A stretch of DNA of 44,539 nt from Streptomyces europaeiscabiei (GTDB lineage Bacteria > Actinomycetota > Actinomycetes > Streptomycetales > Streptomycetaceae). Numbering within the stretch: the stretch's first letter is position 1; each line of letters begins with the position of its first letter. The notes beneath the pieces are model-generated. The model made no database searches, was not told where the DNA came from, and saw nothing but the letters and a program-made list of their open reading frames with translations. The stretch lies in contig NZ_LRTR01000115.1 of assembly GCF_001550375.1 (NCBI RefSeq), forward strand, positions 1 to 44,539, written 5' to 3'. Shown here piece after piece: positions 1-8,806 of the stretch. The translations under genes were made by a program, and so were the position numbers.

Positions 1-633
1 CCACACGTACGCGGCCGTCTCGGCCGGCCTCGGCGCCCTGGAAGGCCCGCTGCACGGCTCGGCCGGCGCACTCGCCCACAGGCTGCTCCTCGATGTGCTG
101 GACCAGGGCGGCGCGGCTCCCATGATCGCGGACGAGCTGCGGGCCGGGCGCAGCATCCCCGGGCTGGGCCACCGCCTCTACACGGGCGAGGATCCACGCG
201 CGCGAGCTCTGTTCGTGCTCCTGGAGAGCATCCCCCAGGCAGCGCCCGCCCCCGCTGCGGCCCGCGACATCGTGGCGACGACAACCCACCACACACCCTG
301 CACGCCAATGTGGACCTGGCCCTCCCGGTCCTCACGGTCCCTTTCGGCATGGCTCCTGCCGCGAGTGAGACCGCGTTGGCCGTAGCCCGCACAGCGGGCT
401 GGATCGCCCACGCCTTGGAGGAGTACGGCGAGCGTCCGCTGCGGATGCGGCCGAGCGGCCGGCCCGTGGGAACGAGACCACCCGAGCGCTCCCGGACTAG
501 CGGGCCGTACCGCCCGCCAACCCGCGCTCCGCCTCACCCGGGACCCGACTCCGGGTCTCGTACGCGTCCCGTGTGGGCCCTCTGTCCCCCCTTCGGACCG
601 GGTTCACCTTCGCTCGCACGCAAGTCAGGTTAG
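1..633 (+). pseudogene. citrate-synthase-like protein, 3' fragment, apparently frameshifted
   Basis: Only the C-terminal half lies in the window. Frame 2 encodes a typical citrate synthase segment: GALEGPLHGSAG with a catalytic-type His, then IPGLGHRLYTGEDPRA with the second His and an Asp. That frame loses similarity near base 290, and the family ending (HANVDLALPVLTV, GWIAHALEEYGERPLRMRPSG) continues in frame 1, so one base seems to be missing around 285-300. Frame 1 then runs about 60 codons past the usual family end to a TAG at 631-633; another frame has a TAG at 498-500. Either this is a decayed paralogue (Streptomyces often carry several citrate synthases) or the assembly has an indel. 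In an intact enzyme the reaction is acetyl-CoA plus oxaloacetate to citrate. The family call is firm; pseudogene status is inferred. Confidence 0.6.
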
Positions 634-643
634 GCTCACCTCT
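625..643 (+). promoter_or_regulatory. iron box (DmdR1/IdeR-type operator) overlapping a TAGGCT -10
   Basis: TCAGGTTAGGCTCACCTCT matches the actinobacterial iron-box consensus TTAGGTTAGGCTCACCTAA at 16 of 19 positions and touches the GTG start of the next gene. TAGGCT (631-636) also fits a -10 hexamer seven bases before that GTG, so the transcript may be leaderless with the repressor covering the promoter core. No convincing -35 is visible. Confidence 0.75.
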
Positions 644-1582
644 GTGAGTACGTGCACCTCCGCGTCCCGACACCTCGGCGAGCCTCTCGCGGGGACCGCC
701 GCCACGGCGAGGACATGGCTGCTGCTGGAACAGCCGGGCCCTTGGGGTGTCAAGGCGCTCACCTCGAGCCACCTGGACCCCGTGCTCGGCCGCGCTCTCG
801 AAGCCGCGGCGGAGGGCACCGGCGTACGCGTGGCGCTCATCCGGCGCCCCGGCCGCCACGCGGACCGCCGCGAGGTCCGCGAGCGCCGCGTGTACGTGGC
901 CCACACCGTCCCCGGGAACGTCTGGCTGCACAGCACCACGACGACCGACCCCGGGCGACTGCTCGACCTCGACTTCACCGCCCTCGGCAGGGGCGACCAC
1001 CACACGTTCGGGACGGTTCTGCGGGGTCGGCCCCACACCGGCGCCCCCCTCGCGCTCGTCTGCACCAACGGCAAGCGCGACCGCTGCTGCGCGCTCCTCG
1101 GCCGACCGCTCGCCGCCGAGCTGGCCGCCTCCGGAGTCGAGGGCACCTGGGAGGTCACCCATCTGGGCGGTCACCGCTTCTCGCCGACCGTGCTCGTGCT
1201 GCCCTTCGGCTACGTGTACGGCCGTGCCGAGGCCCACCACGTCAAGGAGGTCCTCCAAGGCGTACGGGAAGGCCGCGTCGTCACCGAGGGGTGCCGCGGG
1301 AGTTCCGCCTGGGAGCGCCCCGGGCAGGCTGCGGAGCTGGCGGTGCGTACGGAGACGGGCGCGGACGCGGCCGACTCGCTCACCGTCCTCCACACGCAGG
1401 GCGCGGCGCCCCACTGGGACGTGACCGTCGCCCACACCGACGGCCGCCGCTGGACCGTCGCCGTCTCCCAGGGCGCCGCCCAGCCGCCCCGCCCGGAGAG
1501 CTGCGGCTCCGCACTGGGCTCCCCGGCGAGGATGCACGTGCTGACCGTACGAGAGCTGTCACCGGCCGCGATCACGCGCTAG
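644..1582 (+). CDS. sucrase/ferredoxin-like (Apd1/Aim32-type) iron-sulfur protein
   Basis: The protein has 312 residues and a thioredoxin-like ferredoxin fold typical of the sucraseferredoxin family. It carries CTNGKRDRCC (C140, C148, C149) and HLGGHRF (H173, H177). This matches the Cys/His ligand pattern of Apd1/Aim32 proteins, which bind a [2Fe-2S] cluster with two Cys and two His. No signal peptide or membrane segment is seen, so it should be cytosolic. The GTG start at 644 is chosen because the family N-terminus begins here; there is no Shine-Dalgarno, and an iron box with a -10-like core lies directly upstream. Iron control suggests a role in iron or siderophore redox, but that is inference. 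It reads away from the citrate synthase fragment and is followed by a separate two-component pair. Confidence 0.8.
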   Translation: MSTCTSASRHLGEPLAGTAATARTWLLLEQPGPWGVKALTSSHLDPVLGRALEAAAEGTGVRVALIRRPGRHADRREVRERRVYVAHTVPGNVWLHSTTTTDPGRLLDLDFTALGRGDHHTFGTVLRGRPHTGAPLALVCTNGKRDRCCALLGRPLAAELAASGVEGTWEVTHLGGHRFSPTVLVLPFGYVYGRAEAHHVKEVLQGVREGRVVTEGCRGSSAWERPGQAAELAVRTETGADAADSLTVLHTQGAAPHWDVTVAHTDGRRWTVAVSQGAAQPPRPESCGSALGSPARMHVLTVRELSPAAITR

Positions 1583-1718
1583 CCGACCGACGGCCTGTCA
1601 CGGCGGAGCCGACAGGCCGCCCGGCCTCAGCCCCGGGTCCCGTCGCCGTACAAACACCCCGTGCCTGAGATCCCTGCCACACCCCTCTACGGCCGGACCA
1701 CCCCGTCCACGTACCGTC

Positions 1719-3494
1719 ATGGGTATGAGCCCCACTCCCTCCGCACGCCGCCTGCGTCTCGGTATGCCGCGGCGGGCGTTCTCGCAGGTTCTGCTGATGC
1801 AGGTGGCGATCGCCGCCGGTGTCGCCGTCCTCGCGACCGGGCTGTTCCTCGCGCCGCTCAGCGAACAGCTGGACGACCAGGCGATGCGCCGGGCCCTCGC
1901 GATCGCGCAGACCACTGCGGTCCAGCCGCAGATCGCCCAGGACCTGGTGTCGACGCAACCGTCCGTGACCGGCCCCGTTCAGGTCGAGGCCGAGCGGATC
2001 CGGAAGGCCAGCGGAGCCGAGTACGTGGTCGTGATGGACAGGGTCGGGGTGCGCTGGTCGCACCCCGACCCCGCGGAGATCGGCGGGCTGGTCTCGACGG
2101 ACCCGCGCCGCGCCCTGGCCGGGAACGAGATCATGGAGATCGACTCGGGGACTCTGGGGCGCTCCGCCCGGGGCAAGGTGCCGCTGCGTGACGCCGACGG
2201 GAAGATCGTCGGCGCCGTCTCGGTCGGCATCGAGTACGACAGTGTGCGCGACCGGCTGATCCACGCGATCCCCGGGCTCCTGGCGTACGCCGGCGGTGCC
2301 ATGGCGGTCGGGGCGCTGGCCGCGTATCTGATCTCCCGGAGGGTGCATCGCCAGACCCGTGACCTGGCCTTCTCCGACATCGCGGGACTGCTGGCGGAGC
2401 GCGAGGCGATGCTGCACGGCATCCGGGAGGGCGTGGTCGCGCTGGACCGCGCCGGGCGCGTACGCCTCCTGAACGACGAGGCGCGGCGGCTGCTCGGGAT
2501 GGGCGACGAGGCGGTCGGCAGGTCGCTCGACGACGCGCTCGGCCCCGGCCGTACGACCGATGTGCTGGCGGGCCGGGTCACCGGCACGGATCTGCTGACC
2601 GTGCGCGGTCAGCGCGTGCTGGTCGCCAACCGCATGCCCACCGACGACGGCGGTGCCGTGGCCACCCTGCGCGACCGCACCGAGCTGGAGCAGCTCGGCC
2701 GCGAACTCGACTCCACACGCGGTCTGACGGATGCCCTGCGCGCCCAGGATCATGAGCACGCCAACCGGATGCACACACTCCTCGGCCTGCTCGAACTGGA
2801 GCTGTACGACGAGGCCGTGGATTTCGTCGGCGAGGTCGTCGGCGACCATCGGGCGACGGCCGAGCAGGTCACCGAGAAGATCCACGATCCGCTCCTCGCC
2901 GCGGTACTGGTCGGCAAGGCGACCGTCGCGGCCGAGCGCGGAGTGGCCCTGTCGGTCGCCGGTGGCACGATGCTGCCGGACCGGCTGGTCGACCCCCGTG
3001 GGCTGGTCACCGTCGTCGGCAACCTCGTCGACAACGCCTTGGACGCCGTCGCGGGTACGCCGCACGCGCGCGTGGAAGTCGATCTGCGCGCCGAGGGGCG
3101 TACGGCGATCCTCCGGGTCCGCGACACCGGCCCCGGAGTCCCGCCCGACAAGCGGGAGTTGATCTTCACGGAGGGCTGGTCCACCAAGGCGCCGCCGGCC
3201 CATCGCGAGCGCGGTATCGGGCTCTGTCTGGTGCGTCGGCTCGCCGAGCGGCAGGGGGGCAGCGCCCGGGTCACGGAGGCGCTGGGCGGCGGCGCGGAGT
3301 TCACGGTCGTACTGCCCGACGCACTCGCGGAACAGGGCCTGGTGACGCCGACGTCCGCACCGAAGCCCATCTCCACGGCACCCGACGACGATCCGGCCCG
3401 GCAGGACGAGCCGACGGCCGGCCGCGACGGACGACCGGGCCCCGAGCGGGAGCCCGAAGCCGCCACCACAGCCGCCGACAAGGAGTCGCGATGA
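1719..3494 (+). CDS. CitA/DcuS-type sensor histidine kinase
   Basis: This 591-residue membrane kinase has a first transmembrane helix at about 24-46 and an extracytoplasmic Cache/PAS-like sensor to about 180. A second helix spans about 184-206, followed by a cytoplasmic PAS-like region (about 225-320). A Spo0B-type dimerisation helix carries DHEHANRMH, with H345 the likely phosphorylated His. An ATPase domain follows, with N-box NLVDNALDA near 435-443, G1 box DTGPGV near 469-474 and a G2-like RGIGL. This layout is that of carboxylate sensors such as CitA, DcuS and MalK. The last 65 residues are a low-complexity tail. Its stop overlaps the regulator start by four bases (ATGA), so the two are translationally coupled. 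The ligand is unknown; the convergent acetate-type symporter hints at a carboxylate. ATG 1719 is used; ATG 1725 is an alternative. Confidence 0.9.
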   Translation: MGMSPTPSARRLRLGMPRRAFSQVLLMQVAIAAGVAVLATGLFLAPLSEQLDDQAMRRALAIAQTTAVQPQIAQDLVSTQPSVTGPVQVEAERIRKASGAEYVVVMDRVGVRWSHPDPAEIGGLVSTDPRRALAGNEIMEIDSGTLGRSARGKVPLRDADGKIVGAVSVGIEYDSVRDRLIHAIPGLLAYAGGAMAVGALAAYLISRRVHRQTRDLAFSDIAGLLAEREAMLHGIREGVVALDRAGRVRLLNDEARRLLGMGDEAVGRSLDDALGPGRTTDVLAGRVTGTDLLTVRGQRVLVANRMPTDDGGAVATLRDRTELEQLGRELDSTRGLTDALRAQDHEHANRMHTLLGLLELELYDEAVDFVGEVVGDHRATAEQVTEKIHDPLLAAVLVGKATVAAERGVALSVAGGTMLPDRLVDPRGLVTVVGNLVDNALDAVAGTPHARVEVDLRAEGRTAILRVRDTGPGVPPDKRELIFTEGWSTKAPPAHRERGIGLCLVRRLAERQGGSARVTEALGGGAEFTVVLPDALAEQGLVTPTSAPKPISTAPDDDPARQDEPTAGRDGRPGPEREPEAATTAADKESR

Positions 3495-4171
3495 TCGAGG
3501 TCCTGATCGTGGACGACGACACCGGAGTCGCCCGCGTCAACGCCGCCTACGTGGCGAAGGTCGCCGGTTTCCACGTCGCCGGTGTGGCCCACAACGCGGC
3601 CGAGGCGCTGCACCGGTTGGAGACGTTGCCCCACGTGGACCTGGTTCTCCTGGACCACTATCTGCCGGACGACACCGGGCTCATGGTGGTCCAGGAGATG
3701 CGGCGCCGGGGCCACCAGAGCGACGTGATCATGGTGACGGCAGCCCGCGACGTCTCGACCGTCCAGGCAGCGATGCGCCAGGGCGCGCTCCAGTACCTGG
3801 TCAAACCGTTCGCGTTCGCCGGGCTGCGGGCGAAGCTGGAGGCGTACGCGGATCTGCGGCGCACCCTGGACGGCGGTGGCGAGGCCGAACAGGCCGAGGT
3901 GGACCGGATCTTCGGCGCTCTCTCGGCGGGCGGCGAACCGGACCTGCCCAAGGGCCACTCCCCCACCACCACCGAGTTGGTACGCCGCGCCCTGATGAGC
4001 GCCGAGGGCGCGCTGTCCGCCCAGGAGATCGCCGAGCGGACCGGCCTGAGCCGCCAGACCGCCCAGCGCTATCTGAAGCTCCTGGAACGCACGGGACGGG
4101 CCCGGCTGACCCTGAAGTACGGCGACGCCGGCCGTCCCGAGCACCGCTACGAGTGGGCGACCCGCCCCTGA
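3491..4171 (+). CDS. CitB/DcuR-type response regulator
   Basis: The protein has 226 residues. The receiver domain (1-120) has acidic residues D8-D10, phosphoacceptor D55 in LLDHYLPDD, T83 and K105 (LVKPF). The C-terminal part has a helix-turn-helix (about 170-200, ALSAQEIAERTGLSRQTAQRY) of the kind seen in CitB/DcuR regulators, so it should bind DNA. It overlaps the kinase gene by ATGA and ends 67 bases before the stop of the convergent symporter gene. Likely targets are transport or catabolism of a small carboxylate, possibly the neighbouring symporter operon; this is inference from context. Confidence 0.9.
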   Translation: MIEVLIVDDDTGVARVNAAYVAKVAGFHVAGVAHNAAEALHRLETLPHVDLVLLDHYLPDDTGLMVVQEMRRRGHQSDVIMVTAARDVSTVQAAMRQGALQYLVKPFAFAGLRAKLEAYADLRRTLDGGGEAEQAEVDRIFGALSAGGEPDLPKGHSPTTTELVRRALMSAEGALSAQEIAERTGLSRQTAQRYLKLLERTGRARLTLKYGDAGRPEHRYEWATRP

Positions 4172-4238
4172 GTGGCCCTCGCCAGGCCCTCACACGCGCC
4201 TCCACGGGCCGTACTCCCTCGCAGCGTCCCCCTGACCG

Positions 4239-5831
4239 TCACACCGCTCCGGCGCCCGTCAGCGACCGCACCTCGGTCTCCGCGTGCTTCGCCTTGTCCG
4301 GCGGCTCGGCCGACAGGACCGTGCCGAGCCAGCCCGTGAGGAAGCCCAGCGGAATGGAGACGAGGCCCGGGTTCTGCAACGGGAAGTACTGGAAGTCGGC
4401 GCCGGGGAACAGCGAGTCGGCGCTCCCCGACACGACGGGCGACAGCAGCACGAGAACCACGGAAGGGATCAGTCCCCCGTACACGGACCACACCGCGCCG
4501 CGGGTGGTGAAGCCGCGCCAGAACAGCGAGTACAGCAGCACGGGCAGATTGGCGGAGGCGGCGACCGCGAAGGCGAGGCCGACGAGAAAGGCCACGTTGA
4601 GATCCTGGGCGAGCAGCCCGAGCCCGATCGCGACCACGCCGATACCCACGGCCGCCGTACGTGCCACGGTGACCTCGCTGCGCGGCTTCGAACGCCTGCG
4701 GCGCAGCGACGCGTACAGGTCATGGGCGACGGACGCCGACGAGGCGAGGGTGATGCCGGCGACGACCGCGAGGATCGTGGCGAAGGCGATGGCGGCGACG
4801 ATCGCGAACAGAACCGTTCCGCCGGTGGAGTCCGGGCCACCGCCCAGATCGAGGGCCAGCAACGGCACCGCCGTGTTCCCCGCCGCGTTGGAACCCCGTA
4901 CTGCCTCCGGGCCGACGATGGCGGCCGCGCCGAAGCCCAGCACGATCGTCATCAGATAGAAGCCGCCGATGAGCCCGATCGACCAGACCACCGAGCGGCG
5001 TGCGGCCCGCGCGGTGGGCACCGTGTAGAAACGCGACAGGATGTGCGGCAGCCCGGCCGTGCCCAGCACCAGAGCGAGTCCGAGGCTGATGAAGTCCAAG
5101 CGCGCGACCCAGTCACCGCCGTACTTCAACCCGGGCGCGAGGAAGGCGTCGCCGTGTCCGCTGCGTTGGGCCGCCGTCCGCAGCAACTGGTCGAAGTCGC
5201 CGTGGAACCGCACCAGTACGAGCACGGTGAGCGCGATCGCCCCGCCCATCAGCAGGACCGCCTTCACGATCTGGATCCAGGTGGTGGCCCGCATCCCTCC
5301 CAACGACACATAGACGACCATGAGCGCGCCGACGCCGATGACCGTCCAGGCCTGCGCCGCCTCGTCCTCTCCCCCCAGCAGCAGCGCGACGAGGGTGCCC
5401 GCTCCCACCATCTGCGCCACCAGGTACAGAACGGACACGGTCACCGAGGAAGTTCCCGCCGCGATCCGCACCGGTCGCTCGCTCATCCGCGCCGCGACCA
5501 CGTCCGCGAGCGTGAATCGCCCGCAGTTGCGCACCAGTTCGGCCACCAGGAACAGCACCACGAGCCAGGCGACCAGGAAGCCCACCGAGTAGAGCAGCCC
5601 GTCGTACCCGAAGAGCGCGATGAGCCCGGAGATACCGAGGAAGGATGCGGCGGACATGTAGTCGCCCGCGATGGCAAAACCATTCTCCATCGGCGAGAAC
5701 AGCCGCCCTCCGGCGTAGAACTCCTCAGCCGAGCCATGCCGATTGCGGCTCACCCACGTCGTGATGCCCAACGTGACCGCCACGAACGCGCTGAACAGCA
5801 GCAGCGCCAGCGTCTGATGGTCGGCGGTCAC
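4239..5831 (-). CDS. sodium/solute symporter, cation-acetate (ActP) type
   Basis: This 530-residue integral membrane protein of the SSS family has about 13 hydrophobic helices. ISRNRHGSAEEFYAGGR-like sequence after helix 1 and SAASFLG in helix 2 are typical of ActP/acetate and monocarboxylate symporters. The open frame extends 15 codons further upstream, but the start is set at GTG 5831. That start overlaps the stop of the DUF485 gene by four bases (GTGA), a standard coupling, and places the first helix normally. Pairing of a DUF485 protein with ActP is seen in many bacteria (yjcH-actP). The expected role is uptake of acetate or a related monocarboxylate. The CitA/CitB pair converging on it may regulate it. 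Confidence 0.87.
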   Translation of the reverse strand: MTADHQTLALLLFSAFVAVTLGITTWVSRNRHGSAEEFYAGGRLFSPMENGFAIAGDYMSAASFLGISGLIALFGYDGLLYSVGFLVAWLVVLFLVAELVRNCGRFTLADVVAARMSERPVRIAAGTSSVTVSVLYLVAQMVGAGTLVALLLGGEDEAAQAWTVIGVGALMVVYVSLGGMRATTWIQIVKAVLLMGGAIALTVLVLVRFHGDFDQLLRTAAQRSGHGDAFLAPGLKYGGDWVARLDFISLGLALVLGTAGLPHILSRFYTVPTARAARRSVVWSIGLIGGFYLMTIVLGFGAAAIVGPEAVRGSNAAGNTAVPLLALDLGGGPDSTGGTVLFAIVAAIAFATILAVVAGITLASSASVAHDLYASLRRRRSKPRSEVTVARTAAVGIGVVAIGLGLLAQDLNVAFLVGLAFAVAASANLPVLLYSLFWRGFTTRGAVWSVYGGLIPSVVLVLLSPVVSGSADSLFPGADFQYFPLQNPGLVSIPLGFLTGWLGTVLSAEPPDKAKHAETEVRSLTGAGAV

Positions 5832-6367
5832 CGCTCGCCCCCTCTGACGCCGCGCGTCAACTCCTGGGTGTCCCACCGCAGATCGAGCGCCGCCCGGTCC
5901 CGGCGCAGCCTGGCGTGCCGCGCGTACGCCCAGGTGAACAGGAACGTCGTGAGGAACTGTCCGAGCCCTGCCAGCATCGCCACGTTCACCGCGCCCGCCA
6001 CCGGTCGCGCCATCAACCCCGGGGCGGTGGTCGCCGCCACGACGTACGCCACGTACCAGCTGAAGAAGACGGCGACGCCCGGGATCACGAACCTGCGGTA
6101 ACGACTGCGGACCTCCTGGAAGGCCGCACTCCGCTGGACCTCCAGATAGACGTCCGCCGCGCCCCCGCCCCGGCTCTCCCGCGCCTCGGCCGCGACCGGG
6201 GCCGGCCCGCCCGTGCCGTCCAACTCCCCCCAGCCAGAGGCCAGCGCGTCGTACCAGGGGTCGTCGAACCGCACGTCCTCGCCGACGAGGCCGTGCCCCT
6301 CGTGCTGCTCAACCGGGCTCTCAGAACCGCTCCCGCGTCGGCGGGGACGGCCGGTGCTTGACTGCAT
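5828..6367 (-). CDS. DUF485 inner-membrane protein (YjcH-like partner of symporter)
   Basis: The 179-residue protein has a disordered polar N-terminal half and, after the DUF485 signature (QRSAAFQEVRSRYRRFVIPG), two transmembrane helices (about 95-115 and 130-150). It is longer than typical 100-residue DUF485 proteins because of the N-terminal extension. ATG 6367 is chosen; TTG 6373 is possible and neither has a strong Shine-Dalgarno. It is translationally coupled to the acetate-type symporter through a GTGA overlap, so the two form one operon. In other bacteria the partner gene is co-transcribed with actP; its biochemical role is not established. Confidence 0.82.
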   Translation of the reverse strand: MQSSTGRPRRRGSGSESPVEQHEGHGLVGEDVRFDDPWYDALASGWGELDGTGGPAPVAAEARESRGGGAADVYLEVQRSAAFQEVRSRYRRFVIPGVAVFFSWYVAYVVAATTAPGLMARPVAGAVNVAMLAGLGQFLTTFLFTWAYARHARLRRDRAALDLRWDTQELTRGVRGGER

Positions 6368-6685
6368 GCCCAAGCATGGACAGAACGGAATGACCCCCGA
6401 CGTACCTCTTCACGATTATTCACCCCATCAGGTGAAGCCCCGGCCAGCCTCCCCCCACTCGGGGCAGTCATGCCCCGAGTGAACGCGCACCCCGACGGCG
6501 GATGGGCCGCGCACGGCGAGAAGGGGGGCGCGTCGGGGGGTGTCCGCCGGCAGCGGTCGGCGCGTCAACACGTCCGGCTTACCGGCCGACCGATTCCGCG
6601 CCGTTCCGAGGACGGACACCCCGCGGCGCGCCCAGGCCCGCCACCGGACCGAAGGCACCCCGGGCGGCCAAGCCCGGCGCAGCGG
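6368..6685. other. intergenic region between parE and the DUF485 operon
   Basis: This 318-base gap has no supported gene. It should hold the DUF485-symporter promoter and the parE terminator. The only clear structure is the hairpin at 6456-6481. AT-rich bases at about 6408-6422 (ACGATTATTCACC on the + strand) stand out in the GC-rich background and may be part of the promoter. Confidence 0.6.
6456..6481 (-). terminator. hairpin downstream of parE
   Basis: CACTCGGGGCA, loop GTCA, TGCCCCGAGTG form a perfect 11-bp stem about 205 bases past the parE stop and 90 bases before the DUF485 start. No U-tract follows, as is common in Streptomyces terminators. It could instead be an operator of the downstream operon. 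Confidence 0.45.
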
Positions 6686-8806
6686 CTACGCGTCGATGCG
6701 CGACCGGTCCAGCGTCGCCGCCGAGCTGGAGATGAACTCCTTGCGCGGCGCCACGTCGTTCCCCATCAGCAGATCGAACACCTGTTCCGCAGCCTCCAGG
6801 TCCGACAGGTTGATCCGCCGGAGTGTCCGGTGCCTCGGATCCATCGTCGTCTCCGCCAGCTGGTCCGCGTCCATCTCGCCGAGGCCCTTGTAGCGCTGGA
6901 TGGAGTCCTTGTACCGGACGCCCTTGCTCTGGAACTCCAGCAGCTTGTCGCGCAGCTCACGGTCCGAGTACGTGTAGACGTACTTGTCCTGCCCCTTCTT
7001 GGGCTGGACCAGCTCGATCCGGTGCAGCGGCGGCACGGCCGCGAAGACCCTCCCCGCCTCGACCATCGGCCGCATGTACCGCTGGAAGAGCGTCAGCAGC
7101 AGGCACCGGATGTGCGACCCGTCCACATCGGCGTCGGTCATCATGATGATCTTGCCGTAGCGTGCCGCGTCGATATCGAACGTACGCCCGGATCCGGCCC
7201 CTATGACCTGGATGATCGCGCCGCACTCGACATTCTTGAGCATGTCCGTCACGGACGACTTCTGAACGTTGAGGATCTTGCCCCGGATCGGCAGCAGCGC
7301 CTGGAACTCGGAGTTCCGCGCGAGCTTCGCCGTGCCGAGCGCCGAGTCTCCCTCGACGATGAACAACTCGCTGCGCTCGACGTCGTCACTGCGGCAGTCG
7401 GCGAGTTTGGCGGGCAGGGACGAGGACTCCAGAGCCGTCTTGCGGCGCTGCGCGTCCTTGTGCTGACGTGCGGCGATGCGCGTGCGGGCGGCGGCGACCG
7501 CCTTCTCCATGACGACCCGCGCCTGAGCGGCGGCGTCCCGCTTCGTGGAGGTCAGGAAGGCCTTGAGCTCCTTGGTGACGACCTGCGTCACGATGCGCCG
7601 GGCCGCCGAGGTACCGAGAACCTCCTTGGTCTGGCCCTCGAACTGCGGTTCGGCCAGACGCACGGTGACGACGGCGGTGAGGCCCTCCAGGGCATCGTCC
7701 TTGACGACGTCGTCCTCGGCGACGCGCAGCATCTTCTTGGCGCGCAGCACCTCGTTCATGGTGGCGGCCACGGCCTGCTCGAAGCCCGCCACGTGGGTAC
7801 CGCCCTTGGGGGTGGCGATGATGTTCACGAACGACTTGAGGGTCGTGTCGTAACCGGTGCCCCAGCGCATGGCGACGTCGACACCGAGCTCGCGAGTGAC
7901 CTGGGTGGGCGTCATCTGGCCGTGTTCGTCCAGGACGGGCACGGTCTCCCTGAAGGTGCCCTGCCCGAAGAAGCGGAGGACGTCGCAGACCGGCTTGTCG
8001 GAGGCCAGGTACTCACAGAACTCGCTGATGCCGCCGTCGAAACGGAACGACTCCTCGCCCTTGCTGCCACCCTCTCCGAGGCCGAACTCGTCACGGACGA
8101 CGATCGTCAGTCCGGGCACGAGGAAGGCGGTCTGGCGGGCGCGCTGATGCAGGTGCTCCAGCGAGAGCTTGGCGCCCTTGAGGAAGATCTGGCGGTCGGC
8201 CCAGTAGCGCACGCGTGTGCCGGTGCGCGTCTTGGGGATCCGCTTGCCCTTGCGCAGGCCGCCGGTCTCGAACTTGGCGTCCGAGCCGATGCCCGCGAAG
8301 GAGCCGGGCACGCCGCGCCGGAAGCTGATGGCGTGGGTGCTGCCGTTGCGGTCGACCTCGACGTCCAGGCGGGCGGAGAGCGCGTTCACCACCGAGGCGC
8401 CCACGCCGTGCAGACCGCCGGAGGCGGCGTACGAGCCGCCGCCGAACTTGCCACCGGCGTGCAGCTTGGTCATCACGACCTCGACCCCGGACAGGCCGGT
8501 CTTGGGCTCGACGTCGACCGGGATGCCCCGGCCGTTGTCCCGCACCTCCACGGAGGCGTCGTCGTGGAGGATGACATCGATGTGGTCGCAGTAGCCCCCG
8601 AGGGCCTCGTCCACGGAGTTGTCGATGATCTCCCAGAGACAGTGCATCAGGCCTCGACTGTCGGTCGAGCCGATGTACATGCCGGGGCGCTTGCGCACGG
8701 CCTCGAGCCCCTCGAGGACAAGCAGGTGCCGCGCGGTGTAGTTGGAACCGTCCCGGTCTGCTCCGGTCAGCAGGGCTGTGGACGGCACGGACGTATCGGC
8801 GGTCAC
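6686..8806 (-). CDS. parE: DNA topoisomerase IV subunit B (ParE), GyrB-type ATPase
   Basis: The protein has 706 residues. Its N-terminal GHKL ATPase domain carries EIIDNSVDEA and DNGRGIPVD with the GGLHGVGASVVNALS lid. The transducer domain follows, then the TOPRIM domain with EGDSA (about 440) and MTDADVDGSHI, and the YKGLGEMDADQL region. With the A subunit it relaxes and decatenates DNA using ATP. The call as ParE rather than GyrB rests on length and on its position near hrdB, since Streptomyces gyrB lies beside dnaA. GTG 8806 is chosen over the longer frame because GAGGAG precedes it by eight bases. The gene diverges from the small zinc-ribbon gene at 9275. Confidence 0.92.
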   Translation of the reverse strand: MTADTSVPSTALLTGADRDGSNYTARHLLVLEGLEAVRKRPGMYIGSTDSRGLMHCLWEIIDNSVDEALGGYCDHIDVILHDDASVEVRDNGRGIPVDVEPKTGLSGVEVVMTKLHAGGKFGGGSYAASGGLHGVGASVVNALSARLDVEVDRNGSTHAISFRRGVPGSFAGIGSDAKFETGGLRKGKRIPKTRTGTRVRYWADRQIFLKGAKLSLEHLHQRARQTAFLVPGLTIVVRDEFGLGEGGSKGEESFRFDGGISEFCEYLASDKPVCDVLRFFGQGTFRETVPVLDEHGQMTPTQVTRELGVDVAMRWGTGYDTTLKSFVNIIATPKGGTHVAGFEQAVAATMNEVLRAKKMLRVAEDDVVKDDALEGLTAVVTVRLAEPQFEGQTKEVLGTSAARRIVTQVVTKELKAFLTSTKRDAAAQARVVMEKAVAAARTRIAARQHKDAQRRKTALESSSLPAKLADCRSDDVERSELFIVEGDSALGTAKLARNSEFQALLPIRGKILNVQKSSVTDMLKNVECGAIIQVIGAGSGRTFDIDAARYGKIIMMTDADVDGSHIRCLLLTLFQRYMRPMVEAGRVFAAVPPLHRIELVQPKKGQDKYVYTYSDRELRDKLLEFQSKGVRYKDSIQRYKGLGEMDADQLAETTMDPRHRTLRRINLSDLEAAEQVFDLLMGNDVAPRKEFISSSAATLDRSRIDA

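Noticed and set aside
4284..6101. Long + strand open frame of about 600 codons opposite the symporter
   Set aside because: Charged, repetitive His/Arg/Gln-rich product with no family; it is the antisense shadow of a clear membrane protein gene in GC-rich DNA.
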